Shown here: positions 54,228-63,716 of the stretch, in pieces
Numbering within the stretch: the first letter of the stretch is position 1
Layout: the number at the start of each line of letters is the position of its first letter
NCBI GenBank assembly: GCA_047975265.1
Contig: JBKEDE010000010.1
Location: 59,769-123,768 of the forward strand
Direction: 5' to 3'
From: UJ101 sp047975265
Lineage (GTDB): Bacteria; Bacteroidota; Bacteroidia; Flavobacteriales; UJ101
DNA: 64,000 bases
The notes under the pieces: model-generated
Database searches by the model: none
The model's input: the letters and a program-made list of their open reading frames with translations, nothing else
Told to the model about the DNA's origin: nothing
Program-made: the position numbers and the translations under genes

Positions 54228-55181
54228 ATGAAAATATTAGTAAACGACGGAATCTCAAAAGTAGGAGAAGAAGCTTTAAATAAAGCTGGTTTTGAAGTCA
54301 TCACAGATAAAGTAGAACAAGATCAACTCATCGATTTTATTAATGAAAACGCTGTTGAAGTTATATTGGTTCGGAGTGCTACCAAAGTAAGAAAAGACAT
54401 CATTGATGCCTGCCCATCTTTAAAAATAATAGGACGAGGAGGTGTAGGTATGGACAATATCGATGTAGAATATGCTCAAGGAAAAGGAATAAAAGTAATC
54501 AATACACCTGCAGCATCATCTAAGTCTGTAGCAGAGTTGGCCTTTGCTCATATGTTTTCCATGGTTCGGTTTTTACACGATTCTAACCGGAATATGCCTT
54601 TAGAAGGAGAGTCTCAATTTAAAGCACTGAAAAAGCAATATTCAAGCGGGCAAGAATTAGCCGGAAAAACATTGGGCGTGATAGGCTTCGGACGAATTGC
54701 TACCGAAACAATTAAAATTGCCTTAGGAATAGGAATGAAAGTGGTCGTAGCTGATATTGAGGAAATTACAAGAGATGTTACCTTAACGTTTTTTGACGGA
54801 CAAACCGTTTCATTTAAAATCAAAAGTGTTTCATTGGACGAAATGCTTCCTCAAGCCGATTTGATAACATTGCATGTTCCCTCTCAAGGAAATCCTATTT
54901 TAGGAAAAAAGGAGTTTAGTAAAATGAAAGACGGTGTAGGAGTAGTTAATACAGCTCGTGGAGGAGTTATTGATGAAGAAGCCTTATTAGAAGCTATAGA
55001 AAACGGGAAAGTAAAATATGCTGCATTGGATGTTTTTGCTAATGAACCCTCTCCTGAAATTCGGTTGTTAATGAATCCGGAATTGTCATTAACCCCTCAC
55101 ATCGGAGGATCAACTGTTGAAGCCCAAGATAGAATAGGACTGGAGTTAGCAGACCAAATAAAGGAAATTTATAATCGATAA
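54228..55181 (+). CDS. serA: D-3-phosphoglycerate dehydrogenase (short form)
   Basis: An NAD-dependent enzyme oxidising 3-phosphoglycerate, the first step of serine synthesis. At 317 residues it lacks the regulatory ACT/ASB domains, so serine feedback via ACT is not expected. The NAD fold is GKTLGVIGFGRIATETIKIA. The catalytic Arg is in GVVNTARGGVIDEEAL, the His in LTPHIGGSTVEAQDRIG. It directly follows serC. Confidence 0.93.
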   Translation: MKILVNDGISKVGEEALNKAGFEVITDKVEQDQLIDFINENAVEVILVRSATKVRKDIIDACPSLKIIGRGGVGMDNIDVEYAQGKGIKVINTPAASSKSVAELAFAHMFSMVRFLHDSNRNMPLEGESQFKALKKQYSSGQELAGKTLGVIGFGRIATETIKIALGIGMKVVVADIEEITRDVTLTFFDGQTVSFKIKSVSLDEMLPQADLITLHVPSQGNPILGKKEFSKMKDGVGVVNTARGGVIDEEALLEAIENGKVKYAALDVFANEPSPEIRLLMNPELSLTPHIGGSTVEAQDRIGLELADQIKEIYNR

Positions 55182-55544
55182 AAAAAGGTTTTAAGCTACC
55201 GAACCTCTTTTGCTTCTTTCTTTTGATGAATGATATTGTGATTGGTATCACCCTCTTATAGGCATTATAAGTGTATTCTTCGACGAAGGTCTCTTTTGTA
55301 TCCTTTGGAGCAAGGCTGTTGTTTCCTTATTTTTGGCACTTCCTTATTTAATCGTGCTAATACTGTTATAATTAGAATATTGCTTGATACCGCTAATTTT
55401 AAGGTAAAATAATTTAAACACAAGGAACTTATAAACCCCTCTATATCGTCTTATATATTGATGATATTCAATTGCTTACGTGATTATTTTGATAAATTTC
55501 ATTTAAGTTGGTAAAAAGAAAAAGAAAAATCTACTATAAACACT
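55182..55544. other. Non-coding stretch between serA and the ABC operon
   Basis: No convincing gene. A short plus-strand hydrophobic frame (about 55230-55370, encoding YCDWYHPLIGIISVFF and SLFLALPYLIVLILL) is preceded by a stop and has no start; it may be a remnant or chance. Confidence 0.4.
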
Positions 55545-55552
55545 TATATTTG
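55545..55552 (+). promoter_or_regulatory. Candidate -7 box of the ABC export operon
   Basis: TATATTTG ends only four bases before the ATG at 55557, implying a leaderless or nearly leaderless message. Confidence 0.55.
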
Positions 55553-55556
55553 CTTC

Positions 55557-56246
55557 ATGATCGAAATTAGAGACCTGCATAAGTCCTATAAAATGGGTTC
55601 CAATTCCTTACACGTTTTGAAAGGAATTGATTTACATGTTGAAGAAGGTGAATTTGTAGCTATTATGGGATCTTCGGGTTCCGGAAAATCTACCTTGTTA
55701 AACATTATAGGGATGTTGGACGAACACGATGAAGGAACGTATGATTTGGACGGTTTTAGAATTGAAAAACTCAATGAAAAAAAAGCGGCAAACTACCGTA
55801 ATCAATTTTTAGGTTTTATTTTTCAATCGTATAATTTAATCGGTTTTAAAAACATAACGGAGAATGTTGCCTTACCGTTATATTATCAAAAAGTAGCCCG
55901 AAATAAACGGAAAGAAATGGCTTTATCTTATTTGGATCGTGTGGGTCTAAAAGATTGGGCTGCTCATATGCCCAACGAACTTTCGGGTGGGCAAAAACAA
56001 CGCGTTGCCATTGCCCGAGCATTAGCGGCTAAGCCAAAATTATTACTTGCTGATGAGCCTACCGGAGCTTTGGACTCTAAGACATCACATGAAGTAATCC
56101 GTCTGATTCAAGAAATTAATGATGAAGGAAAAACTATTTTAATGGTAACCCATGAAGATGATATAGCTCACATGTGTAAACGTATTGTTCAGTTAAAAGA
56201 TGGGGTGATTATAAGTGATGAAAAAATTGAACAAGTACGAGTGTAA
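55557..56246 (+). CDS. ABC transporter ATP-binding protein (MacB/LolD-like)
   Basis: A 229-residue ATPase. Walker A is GSSGSGKSTLL (residues about 38-48), the Q-loop is FIFQSYNLI, the signature is LSGGQKQRVAIARAL, Walker B is LLLADEPTGALD, and the switch His is in MVTHEDDIAH. The DEPTGALDSKTS form is typical of the MacB/LolD type VII family. It is followed by two permease genes and an HlyD-like adaptor, so it powers a mechanotransmission-type export complex. Confidence 0.95.
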   Translation: MIEIRDLHKSYKMGSNSLHVLKGIDLHVEEGEFVAIMGSSGSGKSTLLNIIGMLDEHDEGTYDLDGFRIEKLNEKKAANYRNQFLGFIFQSYNLIGFKNITENVALPLYYQKVARNKRKEMALSYLDRVGLKDWAAHMPNELSGGQKQRVAIARALAAKPKLLLADEPTGALDSKTSHEVIRLIQEINDEGKTILMVTHEDDIAHMCKRIVQLKDGVIISDEKIEQVRV

Positions 56247-56305
56247 GAAAATGAATGAAACATTTGGAGAAGTTTTTTTAAACTTTTTACTAATAATCTT
56301 AAAGA

Positions 56306-57532
56306 ATGTTTGACTTAGACCGTTGGAGTGAAATATGGAATTCAATATCAAGTAATAAACTTCGTACTTTTTTATCGGGGTTTACCATTGCTTTAGCCTT
56401 ATTTGTTTTTATTACATTGTCCGGATTGGGACAAGGACTTCAAAATGGTTTTCAAAGTGAGTTTTTTAATGCCAACTCATTAAACATTGTACTTAGTGGC
56501 GGACGTACTTCTATCTCTTATAAAGGCTTTAAGGAAGGACGTGAAATTCAATTTGAAAATAATGATTATGAATATCTTAAATCCAGTTTTCCCAGTTTTA
56601 TCAAATACATAAAATCAACCTATGCACAATCTTTAGTCGTCCGTTACGAAAATGAATCCGGAAGTTATTCCATTACGGGAACACAACCCTCTTATGCCAA
56701 AATGACTGAAGATGAGCTAACAAGAGGACGAAATCTTGAGCAAAAAGATTTAGATAATGTATCCAAAGTTGTTATTATTGGAAAATTGGTTGTAAGCGAT
56801 CTGTTTAAAAATGTAGATCCCATCGGGAAATACTTACAAATAGACGGTAGTATGTATCAGGTGATAGGTGTCTATACCAGTAAAGATGGCGATGATGCAG
56901 AACGGGTTCTCTATGTTCCTCTAACCACTTTGCAAGTTGTTTATGGAACTCAAGATATTGATCAGGTTGAAATTACCCCAACCGATGGAATGAATATTGA
57001 AGAAATTGGTACTTTAGCTAATACGATGACGGCTGCTATGAGAACCAAACATCAGGTAGCTCCCAATGACCAGCGAGGTATTCGTTTGAGAAACGGTGCA
57101 GAAGAAATGTCTGACACCAACTCTTTTTTATTGGTTATTACTCTTATTGTTCTTTTTATTGGTTTTGGTAGTTTAGCTGCAGGAATTGTAAGTATTGCAA
57201 ATATTATGGTATTTACGGTAAAAGAGCGTACGAAAGAAATCGGTATTCGAAAAGCCTTAGGAGCCACGCCTCGTAATATTGTCGGACTTATTCTTCAAGA
57301 AGCCATGTTTATTACTCTGATTTCTGGTTATATAGGAATTGCTTTAGCAACTCTTTTGGTTAATAACATTGAAGATGACTTAAAAGATTATTTTATCAAA
57401 AGTCCCCATATAGAATCTTATGTTCTAATCATGGCAACTTTGATATTATTTGTAGCAGGATTGATAGCCGGATGGATTCCTGCTCGAAGAGCCTCTCAAA
57501 TTAAACCTATCGTAGCTTTAAGAGATGATTAA
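56306..57532 (+). CDS. ABC transporter permease, MacB-like (1)
   Basis: A 408-residue protein with one N-terminal helix (about 18-40), a large periplasmic MacB-type domain (about 41-265), and three C-terminal helices (about 275-300, 325-350, 370-395). The sequence VKERTKEIGIRKALGATPRN, a coupling helix typical of FtsX/MacB permeases, lies at about 308-327. It is the first of two tandem permeases; the paralogue follows within 32 bases. They probably form a heterodimer. Confidence 0.93.
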   Translation: MFDLDRWSEIWNSISSNKLRTFLSGFTIALALFVFITLSGLGQGLQNGFQSEFFNANSLNIVLSGGRTSISYKGFKEGREIQFENNDYEYLKSSFPSFIKYIKSTYAQSLVVRYENESGSYSITGTQPSYAKMTEDELTRGRNLEQKDLDNVSKVVIIGKLVVSDLFKNVDPIGKYLQIDGSMYQVIGVYTSKDGDDAERVLYVPLTTLQVVYGTQDIDQVEITPTDGMNIEEIGTLANTMTAAMRTKHQVAPNDQRGIRLRNGAEEMSDTNSFLLVITLIVLFIGFGSLAAGIVSIANIMVFTVKERTKEIGIRKALGATPRNIVGLILQEAMFITLISGYIGIALATLLVNNIEDDLKDYFIKSPHIESYVLIMATLILFVAGLIAGWIPARRASQIKPIVALRDD

Positions 57533-57563
57533 TGTAACTGAAATATTATAATTCGGACAATAT

Positions 57564-58817
57564 ATGAGAATCATATTATTTGATCGAGATACTTGGGACG
57601 AGGTATATGCCGCCATTAGTAAGAATAAATTCCGAACCTTTCTTACCATGATTGGTGTAGGGTGGGGTATGTTTCTTTTTGTTACACTTTTAGGATTAGC
57701 AAGAGGAATGCAGAACGGATTTGATTCACATTTAAAAGGAGCTGCTACCAACAGTATGTTTCTTTGGACACAACAAACTTCTATTCCTTACAAAGGGTTT
57801 CAACGGGGGAGAACATTAGAACTACGTATGGGAGACATGGATGCTTTAAAGAAAGAAATGCCTCAAATTAAATTGATAGCTCCAAGAAGTGCGAACAGAG
57901 CCACCTTTGTTTATGGTACTCAAAATGGTACATACCGTATTTTTGGTGATCGTCCGGAAATAAATCAAATGTTTAAAAAGAAGATAACCTACGGACGCTT
58001 TATTAACCAAGACGACATTAATAAAAAACGAAAAGTAGTTGTTTTAGGAAAAGACATTTGGGAAGAACTCTACAAAAAAGGCGAAAAAGCTCTAAATACT
58101 TTTATCAGAATTAACGGCGTTTATTACAAAGTCGTCGGTATTTATGAACAAGATGCCAACAGTGGCTTTGAAGGAGAAGACTCCGCTTATATCCCTTTTG
58201 ATACTTTTCAACAACTTTATAATATGGGAGATGAAATTAGTTGGATGGCTATTAATATAGATGATGATTATAACATTACTGAAGCAGAAACTCAAATAAA
58301 AGATATTTTAAAAAAGCGTCATAACGTTCATCCTGACGACTCTCAAGCCTTTGGAAGTTTTAATTTGGGAGATGCCTTAAATAAAATTAAAGGCTTTATG
58401 AAAGGAATGCAACTACTTACCATGATTGTAGGAATTTTAACTCTTTTTGCCGGAGTGATTGCCATCAGTAGTATTTTATTAATCACCGTAAAAGAACGAA
58501 CCAAAGAATTTGGTATTAGGCGGGCTCTTGGAGCAATTCCTAATCAAATTCGAGCACAAATCCTTATAGAATCCGTAATTTTAGCCAGTATTGCAGGAAT
58601 TTCAGGGGTTGTTATAGCTACTTCCCTCCTATATGTCATTAACCGTTTTGTAATACCCAATATGGAAACAGATTTCCCTTTTATGAATGCAACAGTTGAT
58701 TTAGCCACTTTGGGAGTAGCTCTTATCATCATGGTTGTTATGGCTATGCTTGCAGGCTTACTTCCGGCACAACGTGCTATTTCTATTAAACCGATCGATG
58801 CTTTACGAGATGAATAG
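57564..58817 (+). CDS. ABC transporter permease, MacB-like (2)
   Basis: A 417-residue paralogue of the previous gene. It shares the N-terminal helix plus periplasmic domain plus three helices, and the coupling stretch VKERTKEFGIRRALGAIPNQ. The ending ISIKPIDALRDE is almost the same as IKPIVALRDD in the first copy. Substrate unknown; MacB-type systems export lipoproteins, toxins or antibiotics. Confidence 0.93.
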   Translation: MRIILFDRDTWDEVYAAISKNKFRTFLTMIGVGWGMFLFVTLLGLARGMQNGFDSHLKGAATNSMFLWTQQTSIPYKGFQRGRTLELRMGDMDALKKEMPQIKLIAPRSANRATFVYGTQNGTYRIFGDRPEINQMFKKKITYGRFINQDDINKKRKVVVLGKDIWEELYKKGEKALNTFIRINGVYYKVVGIYEQDANSGFEGEDSAYIPFDTFQQLYNMGDEISWMAINIDDDYNITEAETQIKDILKKRHNVHPDDSQAFGSFNLGDALNKIKGFMKGMQLLTMIVGILTLFAGVIAISSILLITVKERTKEFGIRRALGAIPNQIRAQILIESVILASIAGISGVVIATSLLYVINRFVIPNMETDFPFMNATVDLATLGVALIIMVVMAMLAGLLPAQRAISIKPIDALRDE

Positions 58818-58899
58818 AAAAATAATTGATATAATTAAAAATAAGTATAAATTTGTTACACTAAAGATGTAATTTCTAATGAACAAAGCACATTAAAAA

Positions 58900-60021
58900 A
58901 TGAATCGAGCAATTAAAATAGTACTTTTACTGCTTTTTATAGCTGCAGCAGTTTGGGCCGTCTTCTATCTGATAAAAACCAATCAAAAAGAAAATATTGC
59001 CTATAAAACAGAAACCGCTTTTAAAACGGATATCAGTACAAAAGCCGTAGCTACAGGCTCTATAAAAGCAAAAGAAGACATTGAAATAAAGCCCAATATA
59101 TCAGGAATTATCAACGAAATATTAATTATTGAAGGAGATTATGTTAAAAAAGGGGATGTAATTGCCCGGTTAAATGTAGTCCCCTCTGTTAACAACCTAA
59201 GCAATGCCCAAACACAAATTAACTCCGCTCAAATAACTTTGAATAACGAAACAAAAAATTACAACCGTCAAAAAGGACTATACAATGAAGGCGTGATTTC
59301 CAAAGCAGATTTTGATCAGGCAGAAGCCTCCTATCTAAGTGCCAAAGAGAATCTTAGAGCTGCCAAAGAAAACTACGAGATTACAAAAACCGGAACTTCA
59401 GGAAATTTTGCAAACGAAGCCAACACACAGATTAAAGCTAAGATTAGCGGCATGGTACTCGACATTCCCGTTAAGATAGGAGACCAAGTCATAGAATCCA
59501 ACACCATGAATGACGGTACAACCATTGCCACATTGGCCGACGTTTCCAGTATGATCTTTGAAGGAACTGTGGACGAAGCTGAAGTAGGAAAACTCAAAGA
59601 AGGCATGGCAATTAAAATCACCATAGGAGCCCTATCCAACCAATCTTTTGACGGAACCTTATATTTTATTTCCCCCTTAGGAGAGGACGATAACGGAACC
59701 GTAAAATTTGAAATCAAAGCAAACGTACAATTAAAAGACGGTGTTTTCGTTCGTGCCGGATACAGTGCCAATGCCGAAATTGTTCTGGAGACCGTTAAAG
59801 ACGTCCTCGCCATTAAAGAAGGTCTGTTACGTTTTGAAGACGATGGAAAGCCCTACGTTGAAGTAGCTACCGGAAATGAAAAAGACCCTTATGAGAAACG
59901 TTATGTTGAAATGGGTATAAGCGACGGTACAAATGTCCAAATGAAAGGAGGTATTTCAGAAAATGAACAAATTAAAGTTCTCAACACAGACTTAAAAGTA
60001 GAACACCGTAGAGGACCTTAA
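58900..60021 (+). CDS. Periplasmic adaptor subunit (HlyD/MacA-like)
   Basis: A 373-residue membrane fusion protein. It has an N-terminal anchor helix (AIKIVLLLLFIAAAVWAVFY), a lipoyl-like half (IEIKPNISGIINEILIIEGD, VKKGDVIARLN), a helical hairpin (about 95-165: NAQTQINSAQITLNNETKNY ... YNEGVISKADFDQAEASYL), then the second lipoyl half and beta-barrel. It bridges the two permeases to an outer membrane exit duct; no TolC-like gene is in the window. A hairpin at 60092 ends the operon. Confidence 0.92.
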   Translation: MNRAIKIVLLLLFIAAAVWAVFYLIKTNQKENIAYKTETAFKTDISTKAVATGSIKAKEDIEIKPNISGIINEILIIEGDYVKKGDVIARLNVVPSVNNLSNAQTQINSAQITLNNETKNYNRQKGLYNEGVISKADFDQAEASYLSAKENLRAAKENYEITKTGTSGNFANEANTQIKAKISGMVLDIPVKIGDQVIESNTMNDGTTIATLADVSSMIFEGTVDEAEVGKLKEGMAIKITIGALSNQSFDGTLYFISPLGEDDNGTVKFEIKANVQLKDGVFVRAGYSANAEIVLETVKDVLAIKEGLLRFEDDGKPYVEVATGNEKDPYEKRYVEMGISDGTNVQMKGGISENEQIKVLNTDLKVEHRRGP

Positions 60022-60091
60022 ATTTCTTTTGAACGAACCGTTTTATAAAAAGCACCCAACTGATACCAAAAAAGCTCCCTACGTTTTAAGC

Positions 60092-60110
60092 AAAAGGTAA
60101 GCACCTTTTT
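60092..60110. terminator. Possible terminator between adaptor gene and purA
   Basis: AAAAGGT (60092-60098) pairs with ACCTTTT (60103-60109) around AAGC; T-rich ends on both strands suit the convergent genes. Short stem, so moderate support. Confidence 0.5.
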
Positions 60111-60139
60111 GAAAACAAGAAAGCAAGAGGCATTCTGTT

Positions 60140-61423
60140 CTATAGAAGCTCTTTACGAATGATGTTTTGTGTCCGGTCAGGTCCGACGGAAATAATCGAA
60201 ACTTCCAAATTGATTTGTTTCTCGATGAACCGAATGTAATCTTTTGCTGCCTCAGGAAGTTCATCGTAACAGGTCATATTCATAATATCCTCATTCCAGC
60301 CTGATAATGTTTCATAGACGGGTTCTAAATCTTTAAAGCTCTCGGCACAGGCAGGAAAAAAATCAATCCTTTTCCCCTCTTTGTTTTGATAAGCGGTGCA
60401 AACTTTTAGGGTCTCTAAACCACTTAAAACATCCAGTTTTGTGATCACCAAATTATTGATACCGTTAATCATACAGGCGTATCTTAATGCCGGTAAGTCT
60501 AACCATCCGCAACGTCTTGGCCTTCCGGTGGTAGCTCCAAATTCATGTCCCACTTTTGCGATATGCTTTCCGCTGTCATCAAACAACTCTGTCGGGAAAG
60601 GACCTTCTCCTACACGAGTGCAATAGGCTTTGGCTATACCGATTAAATGGGTTAAAGCGGTTGGAGGGACTCCTGTTCCTACAGAAACGCCTCCTGTTGA
60701 TGGATTGGAAGATGTTACAAAAGGATATGTGCCGTAGGTTACATCCAGTAACAAGGCTTGAGCTCCTTCAAACAATACTTTTTTCCCTTGTTTCAAAGCA
60801 TTGTTTATCTCAAAAACACCGTCAATAATACGATGTTTTAATTGTTCTCCGTAAGCCATGTATTCATCCAAAACTTCTTCCAAGTTTATAGGTTCTTTGT
60901 TATACAGTTTGATCAAGAGTTCATTCTTTGCCTTAATGTTCTTTTTTAATTTATCTTTAAAAATTTCAGGGAAAAGTAAATCTACTGCTTGAATTCCCGT
61001 ACGGGCCACCCGATCCTCGTAACAAGGTCCTATTCCTCGTTTGGTTGTTCCTATTTTATCTTTGCCCCGTGCTTCTTCTCGGTATGTATCAATCAAAATA
61101 TGATAAGGCATGATTAAGTGTGTCCGAGAGCTAAGGAATACTTGTGATGTATCAATTCCTTTTTCCTCCAAACCTGAAAATTCTTTTAACAAAGCTTTAG
61201 GATCTACCACTACGCCATCACCAATAATACATTTCTTATCAGGGTAGGCTATTCCCGAAGGGATTAGATGAAGGACAAAAGAGTTTTTTCCGATATACAC
61301 GGAATGTCCTGCATTGTTACCTCCTTGGTAACGTACTATATAATCTGATTTTGCGGCTAATACATCGGTGATTTTGCCTTTACCTTCGTCTCCCCATTGA
61401 AGACCTACGATGACGTTTGACAT
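60140..61423 (-). CDS. purA: Adenylosuccinate synthase
   Basis: A GTP-dependent enzyme that joins IMP and aspartate, the first step from IMP to AMP. It is 427 residues. The N-terminus VIVGLQWGDEGKGKITDVLA holds the GDEGKGK phosphate loop, followed by YQGGNNAGHSVYI. Others are TTKRGIGPCYEDRVAR and GATTGRPRRCGWLDLPALRY. The C-terminal GPDRTQNII is typical. With guaA and guaB, the window holds both branches from IMP. Confidence 0.97.
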   Translation of the reverse strand: MSNVIVGLQWGDEGKGKITDVLAAKSDYIVRYQGGNNAGHSVYIGKNSFVLHLIPSGIAYPDKKCIIGDGVVVDPKALLKEFSGLEEKGIDTSQVFLSSRTHLIMPYHILIDTYREEARGKDKIGTTKRGIGPCYEDRVARTGIQAVDLLFPEIFKDKLKKNIKAKNELLIKLYNKEPINLEEVLDEYMAYGEQLKHRIIDGVFEINNALKQGKKVLFEGAQALLLDVTYGTYPFVTSSNPSTGGVSVGTGVPPTALTHLIGIAKAYCTRVGEGPFPTELFDDSGKHIAKVGHEFGATTGRPRRCGWLDLPALRYACMINGINNLVITKLDVLSGLETLKVCTAYQNKEGKRIDFFPACAESFKDLEPVYETLSGWNEDIMNMTCYDELPEAAKDYIRFIEKQINLEVSIISVGPDRTQNIIRKELL

Positions 61424-61492
61424 GTTTTAGAAAATTAAAGCCTAAATATAGAAATAAAAAATTATACGGTACGAATATTTTTTATTTAAAAA

Positions 61493-61524
61493 TTTGTGAA
61501 ATTGGTGTTCGTGGCTTACATTTG
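61493..61524 (+). promoter_or_regulatory. Promoter of the tRNA cluster
   Basis: TTTG (61493-61496), 20-base spacer, TACATTTG (61517-61524), 34 bases before the first tRNA. Matches the Bacteroidota consensus. Confidence 0.65.
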
Positions 61525-61558
61525 CAACCGCTAATTAAAGTAGATCTTTAAAAGAGTA

Positions 61559-61642
61559 GGAGAGGTGGCAGAGTGGTAATGCAGCAGATTGCTAATCTGT
61601 CAACGGGAAACCGTTGCCGGGGTTCGAGTCCCCGTCTCTCCG
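61559..61642 (+). tRNA. tRNA-Ser (GCT)
   Basis: An 84-base class II tRNA. Acceptor arms GGAGAGG and TCTCTCC pair over 7 bp. The anticodon loop TTGCTAA is closed by GCAGA/TCTGT, anticodon GCT at 61591-61593 (reads AGC/AGT). The long variable arm is AACGGGAAACCGTT-like, and the T-arm is CCGGGGTTCGAGTCCCCG. The CCA end is not encoded. Confidence 0.95.
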
Positions 61643-61647
61643 CTATT

Positions 61648-61721
61648 CGGGGTGTAGCACAGTTGGCTAGCGCGCCACGTTTGGGACGTGGAGGTCCCAG
61701 GTTCGAGTCCTGGTACCCCGA
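61648..61721 (+). tRNA. tRNA-Pro (TGG)
   Basis: A 74-base tRNA. Acceptor CGGGGTG/TACCCCG, anticodon stem CCACG/CGTGG, loop TTTGGGA with anticodon TGG at 61682-61684. T-arm CCAGGTTCGAGTCCTGG. No encoded CCA. Five bases after tRNA-Ser. Confidence 0.95.
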
Positions 61722-61739
61722 CTTTTGTAATATAGGGTT

Positions 61740-61813
61740 GGTCTGGTAGCTCAGCTGGATAGAGCATCTGCCTTCTAAGCAGACGGTCACAGGTTCGAAT
61801 CCTGTCCAGATCA
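61740..61813 (+). tRNA. tRNA-Arg (TCT)
   Basis: A 74-base tRNA. Acceptor GGTCTGG/CCAGATC (one G-U pair), anticodon stem TCTGC/GCAGA, loop CTTCTAA with anticodon TCT at 61774-61776. T-arm ACAGGTTCGAATCCTGT. Third and last tRNA of the cluster. Confidence 0.95.
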
Positions 61814-62434
61814 CAAAGGATTAAAACTCTTTTGGAGTAGATTCGGTAAGGTTTCGATTTTGTTGTTTTTTGTGTTATCTGTTTATAAGTGTTTGGTAAA
61901 CAGTGCAAAGAGTAATCTCTGATATGTATACAGACATACCAAGTTAAGAATTACAATAAATACCTTTAGTAGACAAATGTTACATTTCAGTATTTAATCT
62001 GAGGCGGTATTTTTTTATTTTTGGCATCATGTTAAAACAAATGTACTCCAAATAAAGTTGTCAGTCCACAACGAACGATAGAATTTTTAATAAAAAAGAA
62101 TTTTAACCTCCGCAATGTATTTATAAAATACTAAAAAATTATTTAAATTTTTGATTAAAACTATTGAAACTCAATAAATTAACTTGATGATTCTTAGAAA
62201 AATACGTAACGATTTGAAAAATAGGTGTTTTTAAAATAAACCAAAATTAATGTAATTCATTATTTTATACTTCGTATATAATAGACTACTTTCGTTATTG
62301 TATAAGGCTTAGGGGTGTAAAAAACATTCTAAATAAAACTCAAAATAGGGCAAATTAAATCAAATGACAATAAAAAGAACTAAAGAGTATTGATTTATAC
62401 TTATATGATTTAACATTGTTTAACATATTGTATT
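61814..62434. other. Long non-coding stretch after the tRNA cluster
   Basis: About 620 bases with no supportable gene on either strand. A weak CTGTTTA...TAAACAG stem lies at 61879-61903 without a T-run. Very AT-rich. Confidence 0.5.
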
Positions 62435-62442
62435 TACTTTTG
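62435..62442 (+). promoter_or_regulatory. Candidate -7 box of the 62468 gene
   Basis: TACTTTTG fits TAnnTTTG and lies 25 bases before the ATG at 62468. It lies downstream of the alternative ATG at 62416, so it argues against that start. Confidence 0.5.
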
Positions 62443-62467
62443 TTAAAAAATTTTAAATCATATAATT

Positions 62468-63687
62468 ATGAAAAAAACTATTTCAGATATGTTATATACA
62501 TATCCATTCACCTTAGCTTTCTGCTAAGTAATGCTCAAGTGGGAATCGGAACAGATAGTCCGGATACCGAATCGATTTTAGATATCGTTTCAACAAATAA
62601 AGGTATATTAGTACCGCGTGTTGCTCTTACCTCTTCCACTATGGATTTAGATGGTGACTCTACACAAACCGAAGGATTAATGGTTTATAATAGTGGAGAT
62701 ATTTTGACTAAAGGTTTCTATTTTTGGAATGGAACAGAATGGAGAACCATTGATAACTCAACTTCTAAACTTGCAAAATTAACCGATATCAACTGTTCTA
62801 GTGCTACTTTATTACCTTCAACTTACCCGGGTACCGCCATAACAGATTATATTCTCAGAGTATCATATACAGGGGGTAACGGAGGACAATATAATGGAGG
62901 TTATACCATTGGACCTAATGCTGCTACAAATAATCTGACTGCTGTATTGCAAGCAGGAAAATTAGAAGTTGGATCGGGAGAACTTACTTTTTTGGTAAGT
63001 GGAACTCCTACTTCGGCATCTCCTGTTACAGCTACTTTTAATATAACAGAAGCAGGACTAGATGCTGTAGGTATTGAATTAAATACAGGGAGTGCTTTTG
63101 ATAATTGTGATATGATTGTAGGATCTTCTTCCAGTAATGCCGATATTAAAAAAGTAGCTTCATTAGGTCCTTTACAATTAACCAGTGATAATGGAAGAGA
63201 AGGATATCATACTGTTATTCATTCTCCCGATGGTAAATTTTCCGTGCGTTGTTTTGTTCCTACTAATATGTATTTTGCAGCTGTAAACCTTCAAATTCGG
63301 AACAATTCTTCTTCAACAGTAGATATTATTCAAAATGTACAATGGCTATATGGTGGATCCGGAGGATCTATGGCTAATCAAGTAAGACTTCCTGTTAATC
63401 AATGGGCGGGTTATGATAATAATACACCGGGATTAGCAATAGCAACAGGTCAAACAAATTCTAATTTTCCTAGTTGGGGTAATTTCGGAGTTTATCATAA
63501 CGGTCTTCCTGAGCAAAGGTTCTATGCTTTTACTAGCAATGATGGTAATGATAAAACTTTTTATAACATACGGTTTATGATGGGATCATCAACCCCAAGC
63601 TCTTTTGCTAATGCAACCAATTGCCCTGGCGGTTCTTGTTCAACGACTAAAGTCTTCTTTACTCTTGAAGAGATTAAGGTTCCTTAA
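62468..63687 (+). CDS. Secreted repeat-poor surface-type protein, frame interrupted in an A-run at its start
   Basis: The ATG at 62468 is followed by seven A's (62471-62477). Read straight through, the frame ends after 18 codons. With one more A it would read MKKNYFRYVIYISIHLSFLL then SNAQVGIGT, a proper signal peptide joined to the 400-residue body. The body is open in the shifted frame from an ATG at 62416, but the promoter box lies after that ATG. The body begins VGIGTDSPDTESILDIVS and NKGILVPRVALTS, typical of Flavobacteriaceae surface or fibre-like proteins, then Gly/Ser/Thr-rich beta sequence. Function unknown. The indel may be a sequencing error, phase variation or decay. Confidence 0.65.
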
Positions 63688-63716
63688 AATTAATTTTTCA
63701 AACCATAAATATTTCT

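Noticed and set aside
55039..55251. Minus-strand 70-residue frame overlapping serA
   Set aside because: It mostly overlaps serA on the other strand and has no recognisable features.
61879..61903. Stem CTGTTTA/TAAACAG as tRNA cluster terminator
   Set aside because: The loop is long and no T-run follows.
61548..61908. Minus-strand frames encoding peptides such as DRIRTCDRLLRRQ and GLEPRQ
   Set aside because: They are antisense to the three tRNA genes; such frames are well-known false gene calls.
62416..62467. Upstream ATG giving a 423-residue protein
   Set aside because: The likely -7 box lies downstream of it and the extra residues spoil the signal peptide.
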